From NCBI RefSeq assembly GCF_008369935.1, contig NZ_VTUZ01000043.1, positions 19,260 through 83,259 on the forward strand: a DNA stretch of 64,000 bases, in the 5' to 3' direction. Of this stretch, positions 9,061-17,594 are shown one piece after another. The first letter of the stretch is position 1. Each line of letters opens with the position of its first letter. The notes below the pieces were generated by a model, which was given only the letters and a program-made list of their open reading frames with translations, was not told the DNA's origin and did no database searches. The stretch is from Paraburkholderia panacisoli (lineage in GTDB: Bacteria > Pseudomonadota > Gammaproteobacteria > Burkholderiales > Burkholderiaceae). The position numbers were made by a program, and so were the translations under genes.

Positions 9061-9161
9061 ACGGGTAACGATCGCTCGCCTGGCGGGCGCCGTGTTTGGA
9101 ATGACACCGAGTCCGGGCAATGAACCCTTTCACCCACGTCACACACTAAAGGAAACCCCAA

Positions 9162-9950
9162 ATGAAATCCGTCCGTTTCGAGCGTCATGATTCCGTTGGC
9201 CACATCGTGCTGGGGAGCCCGCCGCTCAATCTCATCGCCACCGAGTTCTCCGAACGCCTGAGCGAGGCCATCCAGGAGGCCAGCGAATCGGAAATCCGCG
9301 TCCTCCTCATCCGGGCAGAAGGCCCGAACTTCAGCCAGGGTGGCGACATCCTCGACTTCATCGACAAGGAATTCAACGCCTGGCGCACGTTCATCAGCGA
9401 TATGCATCATTCATATCGCAAGATCGAGGCGCTGCAGATTCCGACCGTTTGTGCTGTGCGCGGCCGGGCTTGGGGCGGCGCGTTCGAACTCACGCTCGCG
9501 TGTGACTTCATCGTGGCTGCGGATAACGCATCGTTCCGCTGCATCGAGCCGTCAGTCGGCACCGCACCCGTTTGCGGAGGCGTGCAACGGATCGCGGAAC
9601 GTGCGGGACCGGCGCGCGCGGCACGCTACGTCATGCTAAGCGAGGAGATGTCAGGCACCACCGCTGGCGAGTTGGGTATCGCCGCGTTCGTGGCCCCGGA
9701 AGCCGATGTGGAAACAACTGCATTGGATCTGGCGATACGGCTTTCTCAAGGTCCCACGCGCTCGTATGGGGCCATTCGTGCGCTGCTGAAAGCCTGGTCG
9801 GCGGGCGGCGTGGCGGGCGCGGACCAGGTTGTGCTCGATCTCACGATGCCCCTGCACAATACGGAAGACGCGCGGCGCGGACGCACGGCGCGCGTCGAGG
9901 CAATGAAGCGGGGCGTGGAACCGGAACCCGTTACCTTCCTCGGCCGCTGA
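9162..9950 (+). CDS. enoyl-CoA hydratase/isomerase family protein
   Basis: 262 residues of the crotonase fold. The oxyanion-hole segments are SQGGD (58-62) and RGRAWGGAFE (100-109). Glu109 and Glu129 (RCIEPS) sit at the two positions used by hydratases, so hydratase or lyase chemistry is possible. It acts on a CoA thioester in the cytoplasm. AAAGGAAA precedes the start. It follows the porin by 100 bases and may be in the same transcript; it implies that the product of the oxygenase pathway is eventually CoA-activated. Confidence 0.85.
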   Translation: MKSVRFERHDSVGHIVLGSPPLNLIATEFSERLSEAIQEASESEIRVLLIRAEGPNFSQGGDILDFIDKEFNAWRTFISDMHHSYRKIEALQIPTVCAVRGRAWGGAFELTLACDFIVAADNASFRCIEPSVGTAPVCGGVQRIAERAGPARAARYVMLSEEMSGTTAGELGIAAFVAPEADVETTALDLAIRLSQGPTRSYGAIRALLKAWSAGGVAGADQVVLDLTMPLHNTEDARRGRTARVEAMKRGVEPEPVTFLGR

Positions 9951-10176
9951 GCCGAGGCCGAATTGCCGATAGCGTGCGAGCTTTGAGCAATCGCCCCTCG
10001 CATCACGGGGCGCTCCCGGCGGAATGAACGGCGAGCCAGCCGCTGCGGGCCCGTCACGAGCTGTCTGACTTTAAACGGAAAATCGACCGCACACCCGCAC
10101 CAGAACTGGCACGTTTTTTAGTCAGCAAGTTAGACAAAGGCACGCAATCCAGTGATTTCGTTTCGATGCGCAGCGA

Positions 10177-10222
10177 CATGGGGTGCAGGCGGGCGGAGGT
10201 TCAAATCCTCTCGCCCCGACCA
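10177..10222 (+). other. 3' fragment of tRNA-Pro(GGG), probable attachment-site scar
   Basis: From the anticodon loop (CATGGGGTGCA) through the T arm (GGAGG TTCAAAT CCTCT) to CCA-3' the sequence matches the 3' half of tRNA-Pro(GGG). No acceptor 5' strand or D arm exists upstream and the anticodon stem does not pair, so it is not a working tRNA. Integrases that target tRNA 3' ends displace exactly such a piece to the far end of the inserted island. Because the fragment is on the + strand and followed by its own terminator, the island should lie to the left, with an intact tRNA-Pro beyond the window. Confidence 0.75.
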
Positions 10223-10230
10223 GATAAATC

Positions 10231-10268
10231 AAGGCCTTATGGATGTACGTCCATAAGGCCTTTTCGTT
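10231..10268 (+). terminator. Rho-independent terminator after the tRNA-Pro fragment
   Basis: AAGGCCTTATGGA (10231-10243) pairs perfectly with TCCATAAGGCCTT (10250-10262) around a 6-base loop, followed by TTTTCGTTT. It is what one expects directly after a tRNA gene. Confidence 0.8.
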
Positions 10269-10343
10269 TCACGCCACGGCCGATCACCGACCCTCAGACC
10301 CACAATCGTCGCCGCCCATCGAATCCACAGAATCCTGCCTCGC

Positions 10344-11138
10344 TCATGGCTGCGTGCCCGCCTGCTGGTTCCGGAACGCCGCTTCTCCGGCATCCGACAC
10401 CTCGACCCACTTCCTGTCGGGCGCCGCGTCGGCGACGTAGCTGTCGTGCCAGTTCCACCACTTGTAGGGCGGGCTCTGGGGATAGCCCTCGGGCGAGTCC
10501 TCCCAGACCTCCTGCCGGCCCAGGGGCGTGATATCGAGGTAGTTCCAGGTGCCCCCCATCTGCTCGTCGCCGCGGTTGTTGATGAAGTAGGTGCGAAACA
10601 CCTGCTCGCCGTCGCGATAGAACACGTTGGTGCCGTGCCAGTCCTTCACGCCGAAGTCGGCGTCGAAGCTGTCCGTGAGGGTGAACCAGGGCATCGTCCA
10701 ACCCATGCGCGCCTTCAGCCGTGCGATGTCCGCCTGAGGCGCACGCGCGACGAAGACGAGAGTGGTGTCACGGGCGTTCAGGTGGGCGAGATGGGCGACC
10801 TGGTCGGCCACCATCGAGCAGCCCCGGCAGGCCTGCTCGGGCCAGCCGAACACGCCCGGTTCGAAGAAGGCGCGGTAGACAATCAACTGACGCCGACCGT
10901 CGAACAGGTCGAGCAGGCTGGCTCTGCCTGCGGGTCCCTCGAACGCATACGTCCGCTCCACGGCCATCCACGGCATGCGCCGGCGTTCGGCGGCCAGCGC
11001 GTCACGGGCGCGGGTCTGGGCCTTTTCCTTCACGAGTAGCTGCTCGCGTGCCGCCTCCCAGGCCTGCGGCGACACGACCAGTGGTGTGCGCATGGCGGCT
11101 TGTCCGTCTTTCCGTCCGTTCTCGGTTGATGTAGTCAT
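10344..11138 (-). CDS. DUF899-family thioredoxin-like protein
   Basis: 264 residues of the DUF899 family: a thioredoxin-fold domain with the characteristic GCSMVADQVAHLAHLNARDT segment, WNYLD, and the Trp-rich tail before the end (YKWWNWHDSY). The function of the family is unknown; a redox role is assumed from the fold. The second cysteine of a CxxC is present as CRGC (EQACRGCSM). The start at 11138 has AGGAGA 10 bases upstream. A much longer open frame upstream of this start has no family support. The gene stands alone. Confidence 0.85.
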   Translation of the reverse strand: MTTSTENGRKDGQAAMRTPLVVSPQAWEAAREQLLVKEKAQTRARDALAAERRRMPWMAVERTYAFEGPAGRASLLDLFDGRRQLIVYRAFFEPGVFGWPEQACRGCSMVADQVAHLAHLNARDTTLVFVARAPQADIARLKARMGWTMPWFTLTDSFDADFGVKDWHGTNVFYRDGEQVFRTYFINNRGDEQMGGTWNYLDITPLGRQEVWEDSPEGYPQSPPYKWWNWHDSYVADAAPDRKWVEVSDAGEAAFRNQQAGTQP

Positions 11139-11768
11139 GGCTTTTGCAATCTCCTGATTAGGGCGAATTCCGGCGCCATCCGTTCGCGGCTCATCGCGGG
11201 TTGTTCGCCGTGAGATAGTCTGGCACTGGAAATCGAACGTCGGGAGTAACAAGTGTGGCGGCATTCCGAATTGCCGGGGGCCTCTCCGCCCGAATGGAAC
11301 AGTCTTCCGTCGAGTTGTGGCGCTGGGAAGATGCGTACGGCCTGCGCTTCTCGTCCGAGTGCGTGTCGAGTTCTGCGCGGGGGTAAGGGGCGGCGCCAAC
11401 GCATTGGCTGTGTTTCCGCGTCGGGGAGCAGCGCTGACCTGCGCGCCAAGCGCTCCCTCGCATACTGTTATGGCTGAGCGAATACGTCCGTGCGATTGCC
11501 AAGATCCCCCGAGTTCGTTTACACGAAAAACGGCACGAACCACGAGCCGATCGCGGCCAACCCTTGATAGTCCCCGACGAAGAAGCCCTCGGCGTTCGGC
11601 GCGGTCTTGAGGTTGAACGACCCCGCCAGATGCACTTCATTGGCGAACGTCACTGTCTCGGCCGATGGGGCGCGGACAACGGGATTGGGTCGATGACGGA
11701 AGTTGGCTGACGGGTCGAGGTCGCAAGAGCCGTGGCCAATGTTAATGCGGGTGGCAGGCTCGTCGTGT
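11139..11768. other. gap with only a gene remnant
   Basis: No intact gene is visible. A sialidase-like scrap occupies 11519-11657; the rest is unassigned high-GC sequence between DUF899 and the LuxR gene. Confidence 0.4.
11519..11657 (-). pseudogene. remnant of an exo-sialidase/BNR-repeat protein C-terminus
   Basis: The minus strand reads VHLAGSFNLKTAPNAEGFF followed by VGDYQGLAAIGSWFVPFFV and a stop. This resembles the last strand of BNR-repeat sialidase-like proteins (GYFVGDYEGL ... FFV). No start or upstream repeats are found, so it is a 3' leftover. Family assignment is from memory of that signature and is tentative. Confidence 0.4.
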
Positions 11769-12437
11769 CTACACCATGACCAATCCGTACCGCATACCGA
11801 GCATCACCGCTTCGGTGCGATTGGTCGCGCCGAGTTTACCGAAGATGGAGGAGAGGTGGAATTTCACCGTGTTGTCGGAGATGTCGAGTTGCCGCGCGAT
11901 CTCCTTGTTGCCGAGTCCGTCGGCGAGCATCGCTAGCACTTCGATCTCGCGTAACGTCAAAGCTTCGAACGGTTCGCCGGATGCCGTCTGGCGCGACGGT
12001 TTTCGTCCGGCTAGCAGCCTTGCGAGGATGTCGGGCGATAGCACGCAAAGGCCCGCGGCGACGGCTTCGATGGACGCGACGATTTCGCCAGGCATCGCGT
12101 TGCGAGGCAGGATCGCCGCCGCATCGGCCGGCAGAACATCGAGGATCCCGTCGTTGTCCGGGTCATCGCTCAACAGGACGAGCGCCGGTAGCACGTGCCC
12201 GAGTGCGAATAGCGTCTTGAGCGGGTCGCTCGCATCCGGCTCGATGTCGGCCACGACGACATCCGGCACCGAACCGGCCAGGCAATCGACGAGCGTTTCG
12301 GCGTCGGCTGCGCTACCCACGAACCCAAGTGCCGGGTTCGCCTCGACAAGCATTTGCAGGCTTGCACGCACCTGCGACGATGCCGCAATCACCGCGACCC
12401 GCACCGGCCCCATATGTACCCTCTGTCCATCCGACAT
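11769..12437 (-). CDS. LuxR/NarL-family regulator with a degenerate receiver domain
   Basis: 222 residues. The C-terminal LuxR helix-turn-helix is clear (about 160-215: LTLREIEVLAMLADGLGNKE, then DNTVKFHLSSIFGKL). The N-terminal 10-130 has receiver-like strand spacing with Asp64 at the phosphoacceptor place (VVADIEP). However, the acidic pair after strand 1 is replaced by AAS and the conserved Lys by Arg112 (LPRNAM), so classical phosphorylation is doubtful. It begins 18 bases after the stop of the protease gene and is probably co-transcribed with it. Confidence 0.85.
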   Translation of the reverse strand: MSDGQRVHMGPVRVAVIAASSQVRASLQMLVEANPALGFVGSAADAETLVDCLAGSVPDVVVADIEPDASDPLKTLFALGHVLPALVLLSDDPDNDGILDVLPADAAAILPRNAMPGEIVASIEAVAAGLCVLSPDILARLLAGRKPSRQTASGEPFEALTLREIEVLAMLADGLGNKEIARQLDISDNTVKFHLSSIFGKLGATNRTEAVMLGMRYGLVMV

Positions 12438-12455
12438 TTCGCCGCTTCCCGGACC

Positions 12456-13394
12456 TCACCTGCACGAATTCCGCCGGGGGCGTTCGCTCACTGTTACCGA
12501 ACTCACGTGGCGTTCGCCACCTCGGATCAACGCGATTTGCAACTGCTGTCCAATGCTTGCGGAGCCCAGCGCGGCGTACACGTCGTCCATGTCGCGGCAA
12601 GGCTTGCCGTCCAGTTCGATCAGCACATCGCCTATCAGCACGCCCGCCTGTTGCGCAGGACCGCCCGGCGCAAGCGAATTGATCAGCAAACCGCTACTGA
12701 ACGGCAGGTTCATTTCGTTGACCCACGCATCCAGCAGGCTGACCTGCTGCGCGCCGACGCCGAGGTAGCCCCGTGCGACGCGCCCTTTAGCCAGCAGTTC
12801 ATCGGTGACGCGCTCCACGGTCATCGCGGGAATCACCATGCCAGCACCGCGCACAAGCGCCGATGTGCAGATGCCCATGACCTGCCCGCGCATATCCGCG
12901 AGAGCCGCCCCGGAGAAACCTGGGCGCAGACCGCCGTCCAGCCGCACGAACGCATCGAGCTGTCCGCCTCTCCCCGTGCGCCAAGGACCCCCTGTGCTGC
13001 CGATCACGCCAAAATCAGCGCTGGTGCCGAGCTCGTCTGCACGCGCGACGGCGAGCGCAAGATGACCCGGCTTCAGTGAGCGGGCATCGCCAGAATCGAT
13101 TGGGTCCAGGTCCACGCCGTCCAGTTTCAGCACGCCCAGGTCGGTGCACCAGTCCAGGCCCGCGAGGACTGCGGTGACCGTACGGCCATCCGTCAATGTG
13201 ACTTCGATACCGTCCTCACGCCTGATCGTGTGCGCAGCCGTCACGACGACGCCATGTCGCCAGATTACCCCACTTGACGGCATGCGATGCCGTCCGTGTA
13301 TTGCCACGATGCTCCGCCCGACTCGCTCGACAATGTCTGCCAGATTGTCCGAGAGATCCATCAAAGGATTTCCGCTTGCAGATGTAGTTTCCAT
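12456..13394 (-). CDS. S1C (HtrA-like) serine protease with PDZ domain, no signal peptide
   Basis: 312 residues: trypsin-like domain with His55 (VTAAHTI), Asp85 (WCTDLGVLKL) and Ser161 (RPGFSGAAL), then one PDZ domain (about 205-300, ending in QLQIALIRGGE). The usual GNSGG around the serine is GFSGA here. HtrA proteases are normally periplasmic, but no signal sequence or membrane segment precedes the domain, so this one appears cytosolic. GCAGGAG precedes the start. The LuxR protein encoded immediately downstream is its probable functional partner; this pairing recurs in related genomes as far as I recall. Confidence 0.83.
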   Translation of the reverse strand: METTSASGNPLMDLSDNLADIVERVGRSIVAIHGRHRMPSSGVIWRHGVVVTAAHTIRREDGIEVTLTDGRTVTAVLAGLDWCTDLGVLKLDGVDLDPIDSGDARSLKPGHLALAVARADELGTSADFGVIGSTGGPWRTGRGGQLDAFVRLDGGLRPGFSGAALADMRGQVMGICTSALVRGAGMVIPAMTVERVTDELLAKGRVARGYLGVGAQQVSLLDAWVNEMNLPFSSGLLINSLAPGGPAQQAGVLIGDVLIELDGKPCRDMDDVYAALGSASIGQQLQIALIRGGERHVSSVTVSERPRRNSCR

Positions 13395-14025
13395 TTCAAG
13401 TCTCCTGCCATTTGCGATACGACCTACTTGTGCCTCGCGTCGTCGATTCCTGACCTATCCTTGGCCGGTAGCGTGGTGACGACGGGTTCACAATGACAGA
13501 AGGACAGGGGGTGCGCACCACCCAAACGGGTAGTCGGGTAGATGCAGTGCGAACTTCACGATGCGGCGTGAGGCAGAGATCGGGCTGCGGATTCAACCGG
13601 CGGATGCAATAGTTTGCTGGAATCGTTCGGCCACGGAAGGGAATGCACCCCTTGCGGACTTCGTGCGAAATCTCATATTCTCTCCGAAATATCAATTTGA
13701 TATAGAACGAAGCGATAGCGTATCATTTTGTGTAGATCTATATTGGTCAAGCGATCGAAACCGGGCTTGAAAGGGCGCGATTGCATCAGAAGTGCATCGC
13801 CGCTCGCTATTACGTCAGGCCTGAGATTGCCCGCGGCGTAAAGTGCGAGCGTCGTTTCGATCGTGATTGCTGAGGTCACGTTGGCGCCCGGATTGGCGCG
13901 TGGCCAGGAATGACGAATTTACCCATCGGCCGACAAGCTGTGGCGCACGCGGTGCGCTTCGCGCAGGCGATGTTTCACATCGGCAGCGGTGATGGACCCA
14001 ATCATCACAAAGGAGGCGACTCACG
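13395..14025. other. AT-rich intergenic region with a palindrome
   Basis: No gene is supported. The centre (13680-13760) is AT-rich against its surroundings and contains the perfect dyad ATATCAA-T-TTGATAT (13689-13703). On the minus strand TTGACC (13745-13750), a 17-base spacer and AATGAT (13722-13727) could form a promoter reading toward the protease. It resembles the promoter family described elsewhere in the window only loosely. Confidence 0.4.
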
Positions 14026-14409
14026 ATGTCAGTTACTCAACCACCCAAAGCAGCAATCGAGTTTGTTTCAAAGGTTTATGAAGCGATTGATTCGATGAAC
14101 GAGCAGGGGTTCGCGAACTGTCTGACTGAGAACTGTACATTCGTCTATGCGAATAGCGATCCTGTCATCGGTCGCGCAAACGCCGCTGCGGCTTCACAGA
14201 ATTTTCTGAAGCTGCTTGCGGGCATCAAACATCACCTCGTCAATGTATGGGCGTTCGAGGATGTCATCGTTTCCCAGATATCCGTGACTTACACGCGCAA
14301 GGATGGATCGACGCTGACGATTCCGGCCGTGACGATCTGGAAGTTGCAGGACAAGTTGATCGATGAATGCCGCATCTACGTTGATATTTCCCCACTGTTC
14401 GAGCGTTGA
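14026..14409 (+). CDS. SnoaL-like/NTF2-fold small protein
   Basis: 127 residues with the SnoaL/NTF2 pattern: helix 1 (AAIEFVSKVYEAIDSMN), CTFVYANSDPVIGRANA, and paired strands ending DECRIYVDISPLFE. Members are small-ligand-binding proteins, isomerases or cyclases. A strong AAAGGAGG precedes the start. The SDR gene begins 16 bases after its stop, so the two form an operon. Likely works on the same substrate as that SDR; the chemistry is not readable. Confidence 0.78.
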   Translation: MSVTQPPKAAIEFVSKVYEAIDSMNEQGFANCLTENCTFVYANSDPVIGRANAAAASQNFLKLLAGIKHHLVNVWAFEDVIVSQISVTYTRKDGSTLTIPAVTIWKLQDKLIDECRIYVDISPLFER

Positions 14410-14425
14410 TCTCAGGGGCGCAGAA

Positions 14426-15193
14426 ATGAATCTCGAACTTGAAGGGAAGACCGTCATCGTCACCGGTGGTGGCTCGGGTATCGGGCGAGCGGCGGCGCTG
14501 GCGTGCTCCGTGGCCGGGGCGCGCGTAGTGGTTGCCGATATTGGTGTTGCGGCGGGAGAGGAGACGGTCTCGGCAATTCGGCGCGCAGGCGGTGACGCAT
14601 TCTTTCTGGCAACGAACGTCGCCGATGAAGAACAGGTCGAAGCACTCGTGGCTGCGGCATTGAGCAAGTATGGGCGGCTCGATGGCGCATTCAACAATGC
14701 GGGTCTTTCTCAGACGAACGTCCTGCTGCACGAACTGACTGCCGAGCAATGGCGCCGAATTCAGTCAGTCAATTACGACGGTGTGTTCTTTTGCATGAAG
14801 CACGAGATACGCGCCATGCTGCTAACGGGTGGCGGCTCCATCGTCAATACTTCGTCCACGCTGGGCCGCGTGGCGATGCGCAGTGCGGCAGACTACTGTG
14901 GCTCCAAGGGCGGTGTTTTGGGGGTGACAAAAGGCGCAGCAGTCGACTACGGTGACAAGCATATCCGAGTCAACGCCATCCTCCCAGGTGCGGTGGACAC
15001 GCCAATGGTTCAGGCGCTGGTGTCCGATCCGCAATTTGCCGATTTGATCGAGAAGGTTCGGGCCAGTCATCCACTGGGAAGAATTGGCGTTCCGGAGGAG
15101 ATTGCTGCCGCCGCCGTCTGGCTTCTTTCGGACAAAGCATCCTTCGTGACGGGAGCCGAACTGGCGGTCGATGGGGGATTCCTCGCCATTTGA
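14426..15193 (+). CDS. SDR-family oxidoreductase
   Basis: 255 residues. TGGGSGIG (13-20) binds the cofactor; NNAG (90-93) and the active-site set Ser143/144, Tyr157, Lys161 are in place; PGAVDTPM follows as usual. It resembles glucose/3-oxoacyl-type dehydrogenases with the VDGG C-terminal signature. An Asp at the end of strand 2 (VVADIG) favours NAD. AGGGGCG lies 5 bases before ATG. Operon partner of the SnoaL-like gene. A MarR gene starts 244 bases downstream. Confidence 0.88.
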   Translation: MNLELEGKTVIVTGGGSGIGRAAALACSVAGARVVVADIGVAAGEETVSAIRRAGGDAFFLATNVADEEQVEALVAAALSKYGRLDGAFNNAGLSQTNVLLHELTAEQWRRIQSVNYDGVFFCMKHEIRAMLLTGGGSIVNTSSTLGRVAMRSAADYCGSKGGVLGVTKGAAVDYGDKHIRVNAILPGAVDTPMVQALVSDPQFADLIEKVRASHPLGRIGVPEEIAAAAVWLLSDKASFVTGAELAVDGGFLAI

Positions 15194-15353
15194 TGCTCCT
15201 GGCCGCCTGATGCGGCCGTCCTGTCAAGCGTGGGCGGGCAGTCTTCCGCGGAACTCTCAGCACATGCAGGCGTGCCGCTTGCTGCAACCGAAGCCATGAT
15301 CGCGGCCCTATGCCGTTCCTCGCCTCGCCGTCCGTAGAGGCCGCGCTAATCCT

Positions 15354-15364
15354 GTTGTATGATT
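15354..15364 (+). promoter_or_regulatory. TTGTATGAT element upstream of MarR paralogue 1
   Basis: TTGTATGATTT lies about 80 bases before the MarR start and recurs before the other two paralogues (16389 and 30735). TATGAT could be the -10 hexamer; the extra shared bases suggest a repressor contact. Confidence 0.45.
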
Positions 15365-15437
15365 TCGCTGCGTTTTGAATCCATTTTGAACAGATAATAC
15401 CGACCGATGGCTCGATCCCATGGCGAGGAATGAGTGA

Positions 15438-15977
15438 ATGCCCAAATCTAATCCATCTGCAGTCAAGGCAGCCGCGAGCGCTTCAAAGTCAGTAGAGGCA
15501 ACAGCGGAGAGACCCCTAGACGTTTTCGATGATCGTGGCAGAACCATTCCGTGGATCGCTCGAACGGTTCACCGACTCTACGATGCCCAAGGGCAGAAGC
15601 TCCTCGACAGGGAGAGCATTCCGATTGCGTATTGGTACTACCTTCGTGTGCTGGCCGAACGCGGCGAGATCAATCAACTCGAACTCAGTAAGCGCGTAGG
15701 CATCGCGTCGACGACTGCGGTCCCCGCGCTCGACTATCTGGAGAAGCGCGGCCTCGTGAAGAGAGTCCGCGATCCAAATGACAGGCGAAAGTATTTCGTC
15801 GTGCTACAGGACGAAGGCAAGCGTCTTGTCGACGAAATGCTTCCCGATCTGACTGACATGATTTCGGGGTCGCTCGACGGAATCTCGCAGAAGGACATGC
15901 GCGTTTTCTGGAAGGTCATGCACCAGATCGAAACGAACCTGATTCAGATGGCACAAGGCGACACGATCGTAGACTGA
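15438..15977 (+). CDS. MarR-family regulator, paralogue 1 of 3
   Basis: 179 residues with a MarR winged helix at about 70-145: recognition segment QLELSKRVGIASTTAVPALD and wing RVRDPNDRRKYFVVL. The entry motif RTIPWIARTVHRLYDAQGQ is shared almost exactly with the genes at 16581 and 30922; the three are close paralogues (roughly 70% identical by eye) and differ mainly in the first 30 residues. MarR proteins repress catabolic genes until a ligand binds. It has a TTGTATGAT element upstream. Likely one of three regulators of the surrounding regulon. Confidence 0.9.
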   Translation: MPKSNPSAVKAAASASKSVEATAERPLDVFDDRGRTIPWIARTVHRLYDAQGQKLLDRESIPIAYWYYLRVLAERGEINQLELSKRVGIASTTAVPALDYLEKRGLVKRVRDPNDRRKYFVVLQDEGKRLVDEMLPDLTDMISGSLDGISQKDMRVFWKVMHQIETNLIQMAQGDTIVD

Positions 15978-16455
15978 CTGATTGCGAGTTTCGACGGCGG
16001 CATTCCTTCGCGCAGGCTATACGCGTCGCGTTTGCCTGCCACGGCGACATGCTGCTGGCGATCGGGTTTATAGCGGTGAGTGGACCACGCCACGGGATCA
16101 CGGCACCGACAAGGCCATGATGCATCGCCGCGCGCCGTTCCTGAACTGGCGAGAAGTGATGGTCCCCGCTCGAATTACGCGGCAAGGCGTAGCCAATCTG
16201 TTGGCTTCGCTTGATCTCAAATCATCCTTCGCACCTGCGGCGATCCGTTCGTGGATCGTTTCAATGTCCTCCACCGGGAGGCGCCCTCGACTGGCAGGCG
16301 TGCCCTAGGCCCTGCTGGACTGTCTCAATCTTCCTGCACTATTGAATATCCTGCTCCGACGATCTGTTCGATCAACGTTGGCGGGATGTTGTATGATTTT
16401 CAAGAAGCGGATTATCTTTCAAAAGATAAATCTATATTTGATCGATGTAAGTAGA
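15978..16455. other. degraded stretch, no gene recognised
   Basis: Between MarR paralogues 1 and 2 there is about 470 bases without a supportable gene. Minus-strand frames give scraps that resemble no family I can name. Because a family promoter (16456-16484) points into it, it probably held a gene now lost. Confidence 0.4.
16388..16429 (+). promoter_or_regulatory. TTGTATGAT element and palindrome upstream of MarR paralogue 2
   Basis: GTTGTATGATTTT starts near 16388, and TTATCTTT-CA-AAAGATAA (16412-16429) is a perfect 8-2-8 palindrome 23 bases downstream of it. GCGGATTATCT here matches GCGGATCATCT at the equivalent place before paralogue 3 (30750). Position just downstream of a likely -10 fits an autorepression operator. 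Confidence 0.5.
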
Positions 16456-16484
16456 ATGATGTGTTTTGGGATAAACAAAGTCAA
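16456..16484 (-). promoter_or_regulatory. family promoter A (orphan)
   Basis: On the minus strand TTGACT (16479-16484), 17-base spacer with CCCAAAACA, and CATCAT (16456-16461). Spacer bases match sites C, E and F. It points left into sequence with no intact minus-strand gene before 13394. Confidence 0.6.
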
Positions 16485-16580
16485 AAAGCACCGGAGAATT
16501 CCTGGATCGAGCGCATCGGGCATGCCGCCCAGCCCGGTCCGTCCGTTGCCGGCTGTGTGACCCCAGTTGAGGAACGGCCA

Positions 16581-17111
16581 ATGTCAAAGTCGAGTTCAAA
16601 TGCAGTGCACGAAACGGCTGAAGGGCTGGATGCAGCGAGTGGTCAGCGCTCAGACGTTTTTGACGACCGCGGTCGAACCGTGCCATGGATGGCACGCACG
16701 GTGTACCGCCTCTACGACGCCCAAGGCCAGAAGCTGCTGGACAAGGAGGGCGTTTCGGTTGCGCACTGGTTCTATCTTCGGGTTCTGGCCGAACGTGGCG
16801 AGATGAACCAGCTCGAACTCAGCAAGCGGGTAGGCATTGCATCGACCACGGCCGTACCGGCGCTCGATAGCATGGAAAAGCGCAATCTCGTGCAACGGAC
16901 GCGCGACCCTAAGGACAGAAGAAAGTACTACGTCAGCCTGCAGGATGAAGGACGACGCCTTGTCGACGAATTGCTGCCTGAGGTCGCCGGGATGATTTCG
17001 GCTTCGCTCGAAGGCATCTCGGCGAAAGATCTCCGGGTTTTCTGGAAAGTCATGCACCGGATCGAAGACAACCTGACCCTGATGTCTCAGGACGACTCCG
17101 TGATCGACTAG
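16581..17111 (+). CDS. MarR-family regulator, paralogue 2 of 3
   Basis: 176 residues, same architecture as the gene at 15438: RTVPWMARTVYRLYDAQGQ, then QLELSKRVGIASTTAVPALD and the wing RTRDPKDRRKYYVSLQ. The start at 16581 follows GAGGAACG; an earlier in-frame GTG at 16461 would overlap promoter A and adds residues with no homology. Two MarR paralogues 600 bases apart with a degraded stretch between them suggest a local duplication followed by loss of intervening genes. It probably recognises the same operators as its paralogues. Confidence 0.9.
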   Translation: MSKSSSNAVHETAEGLDAASGQRSDVFDDRGRTVPWMARTVYRLYDAQGQKLLDKEGVSVAHWFYLRVLAERGEMNQLELSKRVGIASTTAVPALDSMEKRNLVQRTRDPKDRRKYYVSLQDEGRRLVDELLPEVAGMISASLEGISAKDLRVFWKVMHRIEDNLTLMSQDDSVID

Positions 17112-17194
17112 CCGCCGGCCGGTCGTTGGTACGACGACGATTGCGTGGGGTCATTGCTGACAGGTGTGCGGAGAAGGCCGGCGCGCGGTCGCGC

Positions 17195-17434
17195 TCACAC
17201 CGCGCGCATGGTCGAGCGCTCCCGGCTCGGCGGGGAAATACACCAGAGTCCGTCCTTGCGACGAATGAAGAACATTGCTGCGGTTCCTGCGGCCCTGCGT
17301 GCCTCGACGCACACATAGTATTGCCGTGTCGCGCGCTGGTTCTTGAATTCGACCACATGCACCATGTCCATCGAGGTGGAAGCAAGCCAATGTTCTACCA
17401 TCGAGCATAACGACTTTCCTGCGCTAGCCATCAT
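17195..17434 (-). CDS. small uncharacterised protein, 79-aa family member 1
   Basis: 79 residues, no family recognised. A clear homologue lies at 48832-49071; the pair share MASAGKS, HWL, VHVxEF, QxYVCVE, RAAG and DGxWCIxPPxRER, more than half of positions. The protein is basic, with no signal peptide or membrane segment; the alternation of strands suggests a small beta-rich fold. It is the last gene of the leftward series cupin, NTF2-like, Gfo and lies 160 bases after Gfo. AAAGGAGAG stands about 20 bases upstream of the double ATG, further than usual. Confidence 0.7.
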   Translation of the reverse strand: MMASAGKSLCSMVEHWLASTSMDMVHVVEFKNQRATRQYYVCVEARRAAGTAAMFFIRRKDGLWCISPPSRERSTMRAV

Positions 17435-17594
17435 CTGCTTATCACGCTCGTCTCTCCTTTGACCCTTCACCTGTAACCTACCTGCAGAACTCAGCTCCCG
17501 GCCCCGGCCGATCATGGACCGGATGGGACGCTGCACACGCATGTTTGCGCGCCTCACGGGCGTGTGCAGCGCATACGAGAGCCGCACACGCTTG

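Noticed and set aside
10140..10222. Complete tRNA-Pro gene
   Set aside because: No 5' acceptor strand or D arm, and the anticodon stem does not pair; only the 3' part is present.
13722..13750. Eighth member of the TTGACT promoter family
   Set aside because: The -35 is TTGACC and the spacer lacks the shared bases; kept only as a weak possibility.
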